64,000 nt of DNA from Mycolicibacterium aromaticivorans JS19b1 = JCM 16368 (GTDB taxonomy: Bacteria; Actinomycetota; Actinomycetes; Mycobacteriales; Mycobacteriaceae): positions 1-64,000 of the forward strand of contig NZ_JALN02000001.1 in the NCBI RefSeq assembly GCF_000559085.1, given 5' to 3'. Made by a program: the position numbers and the translations under genes. Positions 13,728-22,743 of this stretch are shown here, one piece after another. The notes beneath the pieces are model-generated. The model worked only from the letters and a program-made list of their open reading frames with translations, did not search any database and was not told the origin of the DNA. The first letter of the stretch is position 1; each line of letters starts with the position of its first letter.

Positions 13728-15073
13728 AGAGTGCTGGAGCTGCTGGACGACGTGCTGATCGCCTGGGACAAGGCGGCGGCGCAATCGGCGACGAACATAC
13801 CAGCACCCGAATTGTTGGCCGTGCTCGAACGCGTCGAGCGCTTACGCCGACTACTGCCAGCGATGGAACACACCGTCCTGACCCAGCTCCAGTCACAGAC
13901 CTCGGCTGTCGATATAGGCGCCAAGTCCTGGCGCGCAGTGTTGACACACCGCCTCGGCATCAGCAGCGCCGACGCCACCCGCCGACTGAGTGACGCCGCT
14001 GAACTTGGACCGCGACAATCGCTAACCGGAGAAGCACTTCCGCCGGCTCTACCTGCGACCGCGGCCGCCCAAGGCCGGGGAGAGATAGGCGCCGACCACG
14101 TATCAGTGATCCGGTCTTTCATGGATCACTTACCCGCAGCGGTCGACGGGGCAACCCGCGAGCACGCCGAAGCCCAACTAGGCGGACTGGCCGGCGGGCT
14201 CACTCCGGAGGCACTGCGCAAACTCGCCCACCAGCTGATGGCGATGGTCAACCAGGACGGCATCCTCGACGACGAGCGCGACCAGGCCCGCAAACGCGGG
14301 ATCGTCGTCGGTCCACAACAAGTCGACGGTATGAGCAGGATTTCCGGCTGGGCGGATCCGGAATTGCGAGCGGCTCTGGACGCCACCAATGCGAAGCTCG
14401 CGGCCCCGGGTTACTGCAATCCCGACGACGAAACCCCTGTGTCGATGGCACACCCAGCGAACGACAGATCACCGGTGACATGCGATCGGGCGCCCAGCGT
14501 GCCCATGACGCACTCAAGACCGTGTGCATGGCGATGCTCTCGTCTGGACAGCTGGGTCAACACAATGGCCTGCCGGTCACCATCGTCGCCACCACCACGC
14601 TGGAACAGCTGACCTCGGCCGCCGGACTGGCCCACACCGGCGGCGGCACCTATCTGCCCATGTCGGCGGTCATCCGGTTGGCTGCCCGCGCACACCCTTA
14701 TCTGACCGTGTTCGAATCACCACGAGAGATCAAGCTCTATTACGGGCGCACCCGCCGAACCGCCAGTCCCGGGCAACGCCTCGCCCTCTACGCGATCGAG
14801 AGGGGGTGCACCAAACCGGGCTGCACCGCACCCGCGTACCACAGCCAAGTCCATCATGCCGTCCACGACTTTGCCCTCGGCGGCAACACCGACATCAACG
14901 AACTCACCCTGGCCTGCGGCTGTGACAACCGCATGGTCCACACCGGACCCACCGGCTGGACCACCCGAAAACGCAGACGGGACAACAAAACCGAATGGAT
15001 TCCGCCGCCGCATCTCGACCGAGGTCAGACGCGGATCAACCTGTATCACCACCCCGAAGTGCTGCTCTGCTAG
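13720..15073 (+). pseudogene. DUF222 / HNH endonuclease (13E12-type) protein, frameshifted
   Basis: The N-terminal part (LELLDDVLIAWDK to about 14435) is DUF222. The C-terminal part, in the next frame (GDMRSGAQRAHDAL, GQHNGLPVTIVA, then QVHHAVHDFALGGNTDINEL and ACGCDNRM), is the HNH nuclease domain of the REP13E12-type family. One base appears lost in the CCCC run at 14434-14437, and one near 13730, because the ATG at 13720 gives MFEE followed by a +1 step. Restoring both gives 451 residues. The 13720 start is supported by the -10 box and SOS box. Family members are DNA-damage-inducible HNH proteins of uncertain role. The stop shares CTAG with convergent cobK. Confidence 0.82.
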
Positions 15074-15792
15074 AGACGCTCCACCCAAGCTGCCGCCTCG
15101 TCCACGGTGCCCACAGCCGTGACTCCCGCGGGCAGTGGCGGCCGGTCGATCATCACGACGGTGATGCCGAGGTCTCTGGCGGCGGCGAGTTTGGCCTCGG
15201 TCAGCGCTCCCCCGCTGTTCTTGGTGACCAGCACGTCGATCCGGTTGTCCCGCAGCAGTGCGGACTCGTCGTCGTAGCCGTACGGCCCGCGCGACAGCAC
15301 CACCTCGTGGTTGCGCGGCAGCACTTCGGCATCCGGCGGTGTCACCACCCGGATCAGGAACCACGCATCGCTGCCGGCGAACGGCCTCACCCCGGACCGG
15401 CCGGTGGTGAGGAGAACCCGCGAAAACCCTTTTTCGGCAATGTGATCAGCCGCTTCGACGTCGGAGGCCACCTGTACCGTGCCAGCCGGGTCCCACGCCG
15501 GGCGGGACAGCACCAGGTACGGCACACCCAGTTCGGCGCAGGCTTGTGCCGCGTGCGCGGTCATGGTGGCGGCGAACGGGTGCGTGGCGTCGACAACGGC
15601 TCCGATGTCGTTGGCACGCAGCCACTGTCGTAGACCGTCCACTCCGCCGAATCCGCCGACGCGGACCGGGCCGACCGGCAGCGCCGGATCCGGCACCCGG
15701 CCGGCCAGCGAGCTGACGATGTCGCAGTCCGGGTGCAGCCGAGCCGCCAGCGCCCGCGCCTCGCCGGTGCCGCCCAGCAACAAGATCCGCAT
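15070..15792 (-). CDS. cobK: Precorrin-6A reductase CobK
   Basis: CobK reduces precorrin-6A to precorrin-6B with NADPH. The protein has 240 residues and begins MRILLLGGTGEARALAARL, a Rossmann GGTGEA loop; DATHPFAATMTAHAA and a C-terminal LAAARDLGITVVMIDRP are CobK/CbiJ motifs. The ATG at 15792 shares one base with the cobM stop (TGATG), so translation is coupled. A TTG codon directly before it is an unlikely start. It is the last gene of the leftward SDR-cobL-cobM-cobK operon. The stop overlaps that of the convergent HNH gene through CTAG (15070-15073). Confidence 0.93.
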   Translation of the reverse strand: MRILLLGGTGEARALAARLHPDCDIVSSLAGRVPDPALPVGPVRVGGFGGVDGLRQWLRANDIGAVVDATHPFAATMTAHAAQACAELGVPYLVLSRPAWDPAGTVQVASDVEAADHIAEKGFSRVLLTTGRSGVRPFAGSDAWFLIRVVTPPDAEVLPRNHEVVLSRGPYGYDDESALLRDNRIDVLVTKNSGGALTEAKLAAARDLGITVVMIDRPPLPAGVTAVGTVDEAAAWVERL

Positions 15793-16547
15793 CAATGCCT
15801 GCTGCCGCGAGTGCGGCCCGAGGAGTACAGGTAGCTGTCGGTGAAGCCCTCGGCGGCAAGCACATCCCCGACGATGATCACCGCGGTCTTGGTGATCTGC
15901 GCGTCGTGCATCTTGTCGGCGATGTCGGCCAGCGTGCCGCGCAGCACGGTCTCCTTCGGCCAGCTGGCGAACGCGACGACAGCGACCGGGGTGTCCGGGC
16001 GGTAGCCACCGTCGAGCAGTTCCGGCACGATCGCGTCGATCCGGTGTGCCGCCAGGTGCAGTACCAGCGTCGCCCCGGGCTTGCTGAGGGTGACCAGGTC
16101 CTCACCCTCCGGCATCGCGGTCGACAGGGTGGACACCCGGCTCAGCGTCACGGTCTGCGCCACCCCGGGCACGGTGAGCTCCCGGCCGAGCGCGGCGGCG
16201 GCGGCGGCGAATGCCGGTACGCCAGGCACGATGTCGTAGGCGATGCCGAGTGCGTCGAGGTGACGGCACTGCTCGGCCAGCGCGCTGTAGATCGCCGGGT
16301 CACCGGAGTGCAGCCGCGCCACGTCGAGCCCGGCGGCGTCGGCTTCGGCCAGCTCGGCGATGATCTGCTCCAACGTCAGGGGGCCGGTGTCGACCACTGT
16401 GGCATCGGCGGGACACAGCGCCAGCAGATCGTCGGGCATGATCGAGCCGGCGTAGAGGCAGACCGGGCACCGTTGCAACAGCCGTTGCCCGCGCACGGTG
16501 ATCAGGTCGGCGGCGCCCGGCCCGGCGCCGATGAAGTAGACCGTCAC
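15792..16547 (-). CDS. cobM: Precorrin-4 C11-methyltransferase CobM
   Basis: CobM is a SAM-dependent tetrapyrrole methylase that methylates precorrin-4 at C11. It has 251 residues. The N-terminal VYFIGAGPGAADLITVRGQRLL is the GxGPG loop; CLYAGSIMPDDLL, HSGDPAIYSALAEQ and YDIVPGVPAF are CobM/CbiF signatures. The GTG start at 16547 overlaps the cobL stop by 4 nt (GTGA). Residues before this GTG in the same frame do not resemble the family, which settles the start. Second to last gene of the leftward cob operon. Confidence 0.94.
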   Translation of the reverse strand: MTVYFIGAGPGAADLITVRGQRLLQRCPVCLYAGSIMPDDLLALCPADATVVDTGPLTLEQIIAELAEADAAGLDVARLHSGDPAIYSALAEQCRHLDALGIAYDIVPGVPAFAAAAAALGRELTVPGVAQTVTLSRVSTLSTAMPEGEDLVTLSKPGATLVLHLAAHRIDAIVPELLDGGYRPDTPVAVVAFASWPKETVLRGTLADIADKMHDAQITKTAVIIVGDVLAAEGFTDSYLYSSGRTRGSRH

Positions 16548-17719
16548 TGCTTGGTCACCACCCACTGGGTGACGGGCATGGCCGGTCGCCAGCCGGTGAA
16601 GCTGCCGACAGGTTCGCCCTGGTAATGCTGAAACTTTCGAAGTTCGCCGCCCATCTTCGAATGCCACTGAGCGAGAAGCGCTTCGGATTCGACGGTAACG
16701 GCGTTGGCGACCAGTCGCCCGCCGGCAGGCAGAAATTTCCAGCACTCGTCCATCAAGCCCGGCTGGCTGACGCCGCCGCCGATGAAGATCACGTCCGGCG
16801 TCGGCACCGTATCGAACATCTCGGGAGCGTCGAAGGTCACCTCGACTCGCACACCGAACGTCAGCGCATTGAGCTCGATTCGTTCGCGACGCTCGGCAAC
16901 GCGCTCGAAGGCCGTTGCACGACAACCCGGCCCGCTGCGGCACCACTCGATGGCGATACTGCCCGAACCGGATCCGACATCCCACAGCGACTCCCCTGGC
17001 CGCGGCGCAAGCGCGGCCATGGTGACCGCACGCACCGCTTGCTTGGTGATCTGCCCATCATGTGCGAAAGCAGCATCCGGAAGGACGGACGACCGCCGCT
17101 CATCGGGCAGGTAGTGCACCGCGACAACATTGAGATCGTCAACGTCGTCCGGCGGGTCGCCGGCCCAGTCGCTCGCGGTACGGGTGCGGCGTCGTTCTCC
17201 GGGACCGCCGAGCTGCTCGAAGACAGTGAATTCGGAGTAACCCCGGCCGGTTTCGGTCAGCAGACGCGCCAGTTGCGCCGGGCCCTGACCGTCTCGGGTC
17301 AGCACGATTGCGCGACCCCCTCGGCGGACAGCCGCTGCCGGGACGGCCAGCATCAGGCTGATCACCTCGGTGTCCTGAACCGACCACCCGAGCCGGGCGC
17401 AGGCCAGTGCCACGCTCGACACATGCGGCAACACCCGCACCCGGTCGGCCCCGCACAGCCGGATCAGCGAGGCGCCGACCCCGTGCAGCATCGGGTCGCC
17501 ACTGGCCACCACATGCACGTCACCGTCGAAGTCCCGGACCGCACACAAGGCGTCGAGGAAGGGCTTTCCCCATTCTCGGCGGTCCGCAGTCACCGACTCG
17601 TCCAGCAGATCCAGCTGACGCTTGGCCCCGTAGATCACAGTGGCCCTGCGCAATTCGGCACTGGATGCCGGCGCCAGACCAGCCACGCCGTCGGCACCCA
17701 TCCCCACCACGGTGATCAT
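16544..17719 (-). CDS. cobL: Precorrin-6Y C5,15-methyltransferase (decarboxylating) CobL
   Basis: A 391-residue two-domain enzyme that methylates C5 and C15 and decarboxylates the C12 acetate side chain of precorrin-6B. Residues 1-200 are CbiE-like ([31 protein letters not shown]). Residues 225-391 are CbiT-like, with HDGQITKQAVRAVTMAAL and the SAM-binding WDVGSGSGSIAIEWC. The ATG at 17719 overlaps the stop of the SDR gene by 4 nt, and cobM begins 4 nt inside its end. Length and order match H37Rv cobL. Confidence 0.95.
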   Translation of the reverse strand: MITVVGMGADGVAGLAPASSAELRRATVIYGAKRQLDLLDESVTADRREWGKPFLDALCAVRDFDGDVHVVASGDPMLHGVGASLIRLCGADRVRVLPHVSSVALACARLGWSVQDTEVISLMLAVPAAAVRRGGRAIVLTRDGQGPAQLARLLTETGRGYSEFTVFEQLGGPGERRRTRTASDWAGDPPDDVDDLNVVAVHYLPDERRSSVLPDAAFAHDGQITKQAVRAVTMAALAPRPGESLWDVGSGSGSIAIEWCRSGPGCRATAFERVAERRERIELNALTFGVRVEVTFDAPEMFDTVPTPDVIFIGGGVSQPGLMDECWKFLPAGGRLVANAVTVESEALLAQWHSKMGGELRKFQHYQGEPVGSFTGWRPAMPVTQWVVTKQ

Positions 17720-18465
17720 CGGGGCATCCTGCGCCACACGGCGCGGGGAGTCATCCGAAACGCGAACGCCAGCAGGCGAAGTGGCGCCGGTACCCACACC
17801 TCGCGACGACCATTGCGCAGTGCCCGGGCCGTCGCATCGGCCACCTTAGCCGGCGTGGTGGACAGCGGCGCGGGGTCCATCCCCTCGGTCATCCGGCCGA
17901 TCACGAACTCTGGCCGCACCAGCAACAGGTGCACACCGCTGCCGTGCAGCGCGTCGGCCAGCCCGGACGCGAAGGCGTCCAATCCGGCCTTGGCCGAACC
18001 GTAAACGTAGTTCGCCCGCCGCGCCCGTACCCCGGCGATCGACGAGAACACCACGACCGCTCCCCGGCCAGCCGTGCGCATCGCCGCGGCCAGGTGCGTC
18101 AGCAGGCTGACCTGCGCCACGTAGTCGGTGTGCACCACCGCCACGGCGTGCGCTGCGTCGGCTTCGGCGTGGGTCTGATCGCCCAGGATCCCGAACGCCA
18201 GGACAGCCGTGCCGATCGGTCCGTACTCGGCCACCAGCCGCTCGAGTAGCGGACCGTGCGCCGCGACGTCGTCGGCGTCGAACTCGACGGTGTGCACCGC
18301 ATTGGCGCCGGCCCCGCGCAGCGCGCTGACCTGCTCCTCCAGCTGATCGGCACGCCGCGCCGCCAACACCACGGTGGCGCCGGGCGCCAGCCGTCGCGCG
18401 AGCTCGACGCCGATCTCGCTGCGGCCGCCGAAGATCACGACCGGACCGGCCCCCGTGTCACTCAC
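17716..18465 (-). CDS. Short-chain dehydrogenase/reductase (Rv2073c-like)
   Basis: A 249-residue classical SDR. The N-terminal cofactor loop is [18 protein letters not shown], the active-site Ser is in [28 protein letters not shown] (YxxxK is YGSAK), and the C-terminus is hydrophobic and basic as in the DprE2-like SDR branch. It heads the operon leading into cobL with a 4-nt overlap, so it is co-expressed with cobalamin genes, but no corrin step calls for an SDR. The GTG start (18465) is preceded by TAATCT at 6 nt. The substrate is unknown. Positional equivalent of Rv2073c. Confidence 0.88.
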   Translation of the reverse strand: MSDTGAGPVVIFGGRSEIGVELARRLAPGATVVLAARRADQLEEQVSALRGAGANAVHTVEFDADDVAAHGPLLERLVAEYGPIGTAVLAFGILGDQTHAEADAAHAVAVVHTDYVAQVSLLTHLAAAMRTAGRGAVVVFSSIAGVRARRANYVYGSAKAGLDAFASGLADALHGSGVHLLLVRPEFVIGRMTEGMDPAPLSTTPAKVADATARALRNGRREVWVPAPLRLLAFAFRMTPRAVWRRMPR

Positions 18466-18471
18466 ACCTCG

Positions 18472-18477
18472 AGATTA
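18472..18477 (-). promoter_or_regulatory. Putative -10 box of leaderless SDR-cobL-cobM-cobK operon
   Basis: The leftward strand reads TAATCT exactly 6 nt before the SDR GTG (18465). The divergent biliverdin reductase gene has TACCGT (18488-18493) 8 nt before its ATG, so the two promoters face away from each other within 40 bp. Confidence 0.5.
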
Positions 18478-18501
18478 TTCACTGCGCTACCGTGGGCGTT
18501 G

Positions 18502-18915
18502 ATGGCGAACTCAACGACCCGGCTGACCAGCGATGCGCTGGCATTCCTCACCGAACGCCACCTCGCGATGCTGACGACACTGCGCGCCGACAACTCGCCG
18601 CACGTGGTGGCGGTCGGCTTCACCTTCGATCCCAAGACCCACATTGCCCGGGTCATCACCAGCGACGGCTCGCAGAAGGCGATCAACGCCGAGCGCTCCG
18701 GCGTTGGCGTGCTGTCCCAGGTCGACGGCGCTCGCTGGCTGTCTCTGGAAGGCCAGGCGAGCGTCAACCGGGATCCCGCCGCGGTCCGCGACGCTGAGCT
18801 GCGGTATGCCCAGCGCTACCGCACGCCGCGGGTCAATCCCAAGCGCGTCGTCATCGAGGTACACATCACGCGGGTGTTGGGTTCCTCGGGTCTGCTGGAC
18901 CACACGAAGGCTTAG
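18502..18915 (+). CDS. F420-dependent biliverdin reductase (Rv2074-like)
   Basis: A 137-residue split-beta-barrel protein very close to Rv2074, for which F420-dependent biliverdin reduction is reported. The segment [20 protein letters not shown], then [16 protein letters not shown], and [15 protein letters not shown] are diagnostic. F420H2 is expected to reduce biliverdin-IXa to bilirubin, perhaps for oxidant protection. The start is ATG 18502, with a -10 box 8 nt upstream and no Shine-Dalgarno sequence. The stop overlaps that of convergent pepE by 4 nt (TTAG). Confidence 0.9.
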   Translation: MANSTTRLTSDALAFLTERHLAMLTTLRADNSPHVVAVGFTFDPKTHIARVITSDGSQKAINAERSGVGVLSQVDGARWLSLEGQASVNRDPAAVRDAELRYAQRYRTPRVNPKRVVIEVHITRVLGSSGLLDHTKA

Positions 18916-20030
18916 ACCGGTACCACCGTCAGCCCATGCGGGCCGGTGTTCACCGGTTCGGCCCCGTCGGCGGTGACGATCACGATGTCTTCGATGCGCG
19001 CACCCCAGTGGCCGGGGAAGTAGATTCCCGGCTCGACCGAGAACGCCATCCCCTCCGCCAGCGGCAGGGCGTTGCCCGCGACGATGTAGGGCTCCTCGTG
19101 GACCGAGAGTCCGATGCCGTGCCCGGTGCGGTGCACGAAATACTCGGCCAGCCCCGCTTCGGCGAGCACATCGCGGGCGGCGGCGTCCACCTGCTCGGCC
19201 GTCACGCCGGGACGCACCGCCCCGACCGCGGCGGCCTGCGCGCTCTGCAGCACCGCGTACTGTTCCGCGATGTCGGCGCGGGGCTGGCCCAGGCTGTAGG
19301 TGCGGGTGCAGTCGGAGTTGTAGCCGGGGGCGTATGGACCGCCGATGTCGACGACGACGATGTCACCGGATTGCAGGACCCGGTCGGACTGTTCGTGGTG
19401 CGGGTCGGCGCCGTGCGGGCCGGACCCGACGATGATGAATGCCACCGCTGAATGCCCCTCGGCCACAATCGCTTCGGCGATGTCCGCGGCAACCTCGGCT
19501 TCGGTGCGGCCTGGCCTCAGGAACTCGGGCACCCGGGCGTGCACCCGGTCGATCGCGGCGCCCGCCTTGCGCAGGGCGTCGATCTCAGCCGGATCCTTGA
19601 TCATCCGCAGTGACCGCAACACCTCGGTGGCGAGCACCGGGACCGCGCCGAGCCGTTCGGCCAACGGCAGCAGGTGCAGCGCAGGCATCGAGTCGGTCAC
19701 CGCGATGCGGGCATGTCCCCCCAGCGCGGCAGCCACCAGCTCGTACGGGTCGTCACCGTCGACCCAATCCTGCACGCTCAGGCCGAGTTCGAGGATCGCG
19801 GAATCCTTGAGCGACGCCAACTCCAGCCGCGGCACCACCACCGTTGGCGCGCCGGTCGCCGGCACCACCAATGCGGTCAGCCGCTCGAACGTCTGCGCCG
19901 CCGAGCCGACGAGGTAGCGCAGGTCGTATCCCGGGGTGATCACCAGCCCGGCGACCCCCGCAGCGGAGGCCGCGGCTGCTGCGGCGGCGAGCCGGCGGGC
20001 ATAGACGTCGCTACTGAAACGGTCGGTCAT
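18912..20030 (-). CDS. pepE: Xaa-Pro dipeptidase-family metallopeptidase (PepE)
   Basis: A 372-residue pita-bread (M24) peptidase. Metal ligands appear in order: the two Asp in [19 protein letters not shown], the His in [16 protein letters not shown], and the Glu residues in FSVEPGIYF and ARIEDIVIV. It should cleave Xaa-Pro dipeptides in the cytoplasm with Mn2+ or Co2+. The start [14 protein letters not shown] at 20030 is preferred over an upstream in-frame ATG because TAGCCT lies 7 nt before it. Divergent from the hotdog-like gene 35 nt away. Equivalent of Rv2089c. Confidence 0.92.
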   Translation of the reverse strand: MTDRFSSDVYARRLAAAAAAASAAGVAGLVITPGYDLRYLVGSAAQTFERLTALVVPATGAPTVVVPRLELASLKDSAILELGLSVQDWVDGDDPYELVAAALGGHARIAVTDSMPALHLLPLAERLGAVPVLATEVLRSLRMIKDPAEIDALRKAGAAIDRVHARVPEFLRPGRTEAEVAADIAEAIVAEGHSAVAFIIVGSGPHGADPHHEQSDRVLQSGDIVVVDIGGPYAPGYNSDCTRTYSLGQPRADIAEQYAVLQSAQAAAVGAVRPGVTAEQVDAAARDVLAEAGLAEYFVHRTGHGIGLSVHEEPYIVAGNALPLAEGMAFSVEPGIYFPGHWGARIEDIVIVTADGAEPVNTGPHGLTVVPV

Positions 20031-20037
20031 GCCAGCC

Positions 20038-20059
20038 AGGCTAGCCGCAGGCATACGAT
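20038..20059. promoter_or_regulatory. Divergent leaderless promoters, pepE / hotdog-like gene
   Basis: On the + strand TACGAT (20054-20059) is 6 nt before ATG 20066. On the - strand TAGCCT (20043-20038) is 7 nt before ATG 20030. The start codons are only 35 nt apart and no ribosome-binding sequence fits in front of either gene. Confidence 0.55.
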
Positions 20060-20065
20060 GACGCG

Positions 20066-20914
20066 ATGCTCCGCGACATCCGTGAGCTCGCCGATGACCC
20101 CGCGGCGTACGCCGCCGAGCTCAACCGGCGCTGGGGCGGGCTGCTCAGCTATCGCTACCTGGGCCGCAGCTATTCGACGATGGACGTCGACGCCCAGGAC
20201 ACCGTCACGATCCGCCACGACATGCGTAATCCGGCTGGCGGCCTGCTTATGGCGGTGCTCGGCATCGTCTCCCCGGACAGCGGACTGGTCTCCGACCTCG
20301 AAGCGGTGCCCAACCCAGTGATCCACTCCATCCAGGTGGTCGACCCCGGCCACGACGTACGCCGCATCGAGATCCAATCGGAGGACCTCAAGCGCGGCAG
20401 GCAGATGGCGTACAGCCGATCGCGAATCGTCGACGCGGACAACCCTTCTCGGGTGCTCGCGCTCAACGAAGGCCAGGGCGTGAGCATCGGTGTACCGCCG
20501 GACGGGCTGGGCAAGATGGAGCTCAACCCGATCGAGGTCGCCGATTCCCCCGACCTGCCGCCACTGTGGCAGGTGTTCGGCGCAGTCCGGCGCCCCGGCG
20601 GGGCGTGGGCGATGCCGGAGCTCTCGGTGGAGGTGGCGTCACCGGACGCCGCGCTGCACGTCGGGCCTCAGTTCGTGATCCTGGAGACGGCCGCGCTCGA
20701 CGCCGCGGCCGCCGTGATGGGCACCGACCGCCTGCAGGGAGTCAGCTCGCACGTGATGTTTCTGGCGCGCGGCAAGATCGGGCCGTTCCGCGCCGATGCC
20801 GAGCCGATTCGCGGACCGGGCAGCACCGTCGCGGTGCGTGTCACGCTGCATGACGAAGGTGCCTGCGACAAGGCGATCACCACCGGTTCGTATCTGTTCC
20901 GCTTCGGCGGATAG
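20066..20914 (+). CDS. Hotdog-fold (thioesterase-like) protein, unknown substrate
   Basis: A 282-residue cytoplasmic protein without signal or membrane segments. Two similar halves can be seen: [23 protein letters not shown], and [20 protein letters not shown] followed by [16 protein letters not shown]. The second half resembles PaaI/4HBT hotdog domains of acyl-CoA thioesterases or dehydratases. I see no clear catalytic Asp/Glu set. Next to it, in the same direction and 22 nt away, is the 5'-3' exonuclease gene. The start ATG 20066 is fixed by TACGAT 6 nt upstream. The functional call is tentative. Confidence 0.6.
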   Translation: MLRDIRELADDPAAYAAELNRRWGGLLSYRYLGRSYSTMDVDAQDTVTIRHDMRNPAGGLLMAVLGIVSPDSGLVSDLEAVPNPVIHSIQVVDPGHDVRRIEIQSEDLKRGRQMAYSRSRIVDADNPSRVLALNEGQGVSIGVPPDGLGKMELNPIEVADSPDLPPLWQVFGAVRRPGGAWAMPELSVEVASPDAALHVGPQFVILETAALDAAAAVMGTDRLQGVSSHVMFLARGKIGPFRADAEPIRGPGSTVAVRVTLHDEGACDKAITTGSYLFRFGG

Positions 20915-20936
20915 CCAGACTGGCAGGATGGCTCGC

Positions 20937-21893
20937 ATGTCTGCACCGGTGTTGCTGCTCGACGGCGCGAGCATGTGGTTTCGTTCGTTCTTCGGGGTGC
21001 CCTCGTCGATCACTGCGCCGGACGGCCGACAGGTCAACGCCGTGCGCGGGTTTCTGGACAGTGTGGCGACACTGATCACCCGGGAACGCCCGGGCCGCCT
21101 GGTGGTGTGCCTCGATCTGGACTGGCGCCCGCAGTTTCGGGTCGATGCGATCCCGTCATACAAATCGCACCGCGTTGCGGAAGAAAAGCCCAGCGGGCAA
21201 ACGGATGTGGAAGAGGTCCCCGACGAACTCAGCCATCAGGTCGAGATGATCATGGAGCTGCTCGACGCGTTCGGGATCGCCACCGCGGGTGCGGAAGGCT
21301 ACGAAGCCGACGACGTATTGGGCACGCTGGCCACCGCCGAGACGCGCGATCCCGTGGTGGTCGTCAGCGGCGACCGCGACCTGTTGCAGTTGGTGGGTGA
21401 CGACCCGGTCGCGGTGCGGGTCCTCTATCTGGGCCGCGGGTTGTCGAACGCCACGACGTTCGGGCCTGCCGAGGTTGCCGAGAAGTACGGGGTGCCGGCG
21501 CACCGCGCCGGCGCCGCCTATGCCGAACTGGCGCTGCTGCGCGGCGATCCGTCCGACGGCCTGCCCGGGGTGCCGGGCGTCGGGGAGAAGACGGCGGCGA
21601 CGCTGCTGACGCAGTACGGATCGCTCGCGGACATCCTGGCCGCCGCGCACGACCCGAAATCGAAGCTGTCCAAGGCTTTTCGCAGCAAGATTCTGGCGGC
21701 GACCGACTACATCGAGGCGGCCGGGCCGGTGGTGCAGGTGGCCCGCGACGCACCGGTGGAGTTCAGCACCGATCACGACCGGCTACCACTGGCGGCCGCC
21801 GACCCGGCACGTGTTGCGGAACTGGCCAACGCCTACGGCGTCGGCTCGTCGATCGGACGGCTGCAGAAAGCGCTGGACGCGCTCCCCGACTAG
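20937..21893 (+). CDS. 5'-3' exonuclease (Rv2090-like, Pol I N-domain family)
   Basis: A 318-residue stand-alone flap/5'-3' exonuclease of the kind fused to DNA polymerase I elsewhere. Acidic metal-site motifs are [27 protein letters not shown] and [15 protein letters not shown]; the helix-hairpin-helix DNA-binding motif is [16 protein letters not shown]. The ATG at 20937 is preferred over 20928 because the AGGA at 20925-20928 is then correctly spaced. It may act in Okazaki-fragment or repair processing. H37Rv Rv2090 is the positional match. Its end faces Rv2091c-like DUF4333 across three copies of a 14-bp repeat. Confidence 0.88.
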   Translation: MSAPVLLLDGASMWFRSFFGVPSSITAPDGRQVNAVRGFLDSVATLITRERPGRLVVCLDLDWRPQFRVDAIPSYKSHRVAEEKPSGQTDVEEVPDELSHQVEMIMELLDAFGIATAGAEGYEADDVLGTLATAETRDPVVVVSGDRDLLQLVGDDPVAVRVLYLGRGLSNATTFGPAEVAEKYGVPAHRAGAAYAELALLRGDPSDGLPGVPGVGEKTAATLLTQYGSLADILAAAHDPKSKLSKAFRSKILAATDYIEAAGPVVQVARDAPVEFSTDHDRLPLAAADPARVAELANAYGVGSSIGRLQKALDALPD

Positions 21894-21934
21894 TTACTTC
21901 GGCCTAATTACTTCGGCCTAATTACTTCGGCCGG
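21894..21934. repeat. 14-bp tandem repeat carrying stop codons
   Basis: TTACTTCGGCCTAA occurs at 21894-21907 and 21908-21921. A third, partial copy, TTACTTCGGCC, begins at 21922, where it is the last codons and TAA of the leftward DUF4333 gene. Each copy therefore contains a repeat of that gene's terminal codons and stop. The unit also directly follows the TAG of the exonuclease gene. Confidence 0.85.
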
Positions 21935-22686
21935 CCGACCTCGTAGGTGCCCTTGTCGTCCTGGAAGGTGACCGTCACCTGGCGCTTGGTGCCGTCGATG
22001 CTCACCTCGCAGGTGAAGGTGTCACCCTTCTTGACCGTCGGGTTCTGGCCGTTGTTGCACTTGACGTCTTTGACGTTCTTGGCGCCGTAGCCGTTGGTCT
22101 CGTCGGTGAGGATGTTCTGCACACCCTGCTGGGCCTTGCCGATATCGAGCTTGGTGGTCACAAAGAAGCCGGGCTTCCAGAAGCCCAGAACCAGCACGAC
22201 GGCCACGACGATCGCGGCCAGCACTCCGATGACCGTGAACAGCACTGCCGAGGACTTCTTGGCGCCCTCATCGCCGGGCTGCGGGTACGGGGCGTACTGC
22301 CCGGGCTGGTTGGGGTCGCCCGGCTGCTGCGCGTACTGACCCGGCTGCTGCGGGTATTGGCCCGGCTGCTGGGGGTACTGGCCGTACTGCGGCTGCCCGT
22401 ACTGCGGATACTGCTGACCCGGCTGCGCGTAGGTGCCCGGGTTGTACTCGGTCGGCTGCTGATACGGCTGCTGCGGGTACTGCTGACCGGGCTGTTGGCC
22501 GTACTGCGGATACTGCTGCGGGGTGTAGGCGGGGGGCTGCCAGGCCGGCGGCTCACCGGACGGCTGCTGCCAGGCAGGGGTCTCGCTGCCGCTGGGCTGC
22601 TGCTCGGAGCCGGAGGCAGGCTGATCCTGGCCTTGCCCGGGTTGAGCCTGCCAGGGATTAGGTTCTGATCCCTGCGGTCCGCTCAT
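21922..22686 (-). CDS. Pro/Gln-rich membrane-anchored DUF4333 protein (Rv2091c-like)
   Basis: A 254-residue protein in three parts. Residues 1-140 are low-complexity Gln/Pro/Tyr/Gly repeats (units like QPGQYPQQ and YGQYPQQP) expected to be disordered and cytoplasmic. One membrane span follows ([20 protein letters not shown], about 145-168), then an extracytoplasmic DUF4333 domain with cysteines in [10 protein letters not shown] and FTCEVSIDG that could form a disulphide. Single-pass proteins of this build are common in mycobacterial envelopes. The start is ATG 22686 with AGGAGA upstream. It follows helY in the same direction but 57 nt later. Confidence 0.85.
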   Translation of the reverse strand: MSGPQGSEPNPWQAQPGQGQDQPASGSEQQPSGSETPAWQQPSGEPPAWQPPAYTPQQYPQYGQQPGQQYPQQPYQQPTEYNPGTYAQPGQQYPQYGQPQYGQYPQQPGQYPQQPGQYAQQPGDPNQPGQYAPYPQPGDEGAKKSSAVLFTVIGVLAAIVVAVVLVLGFWKPGFFVTTKLDIGKAQQGVQNILTDETNGYGAKNVKDVKCNNGQNPTVKKGDTFTCEVSIDGTKRQVTVTFQDDKGTYEVGRPK

Positions 22687-22743
22687 CGTCTCTCCTTGAT
22701 CTGGTAGCGATTCGCCGCTCCCACCGTAGCGGCTTGCATGAGC

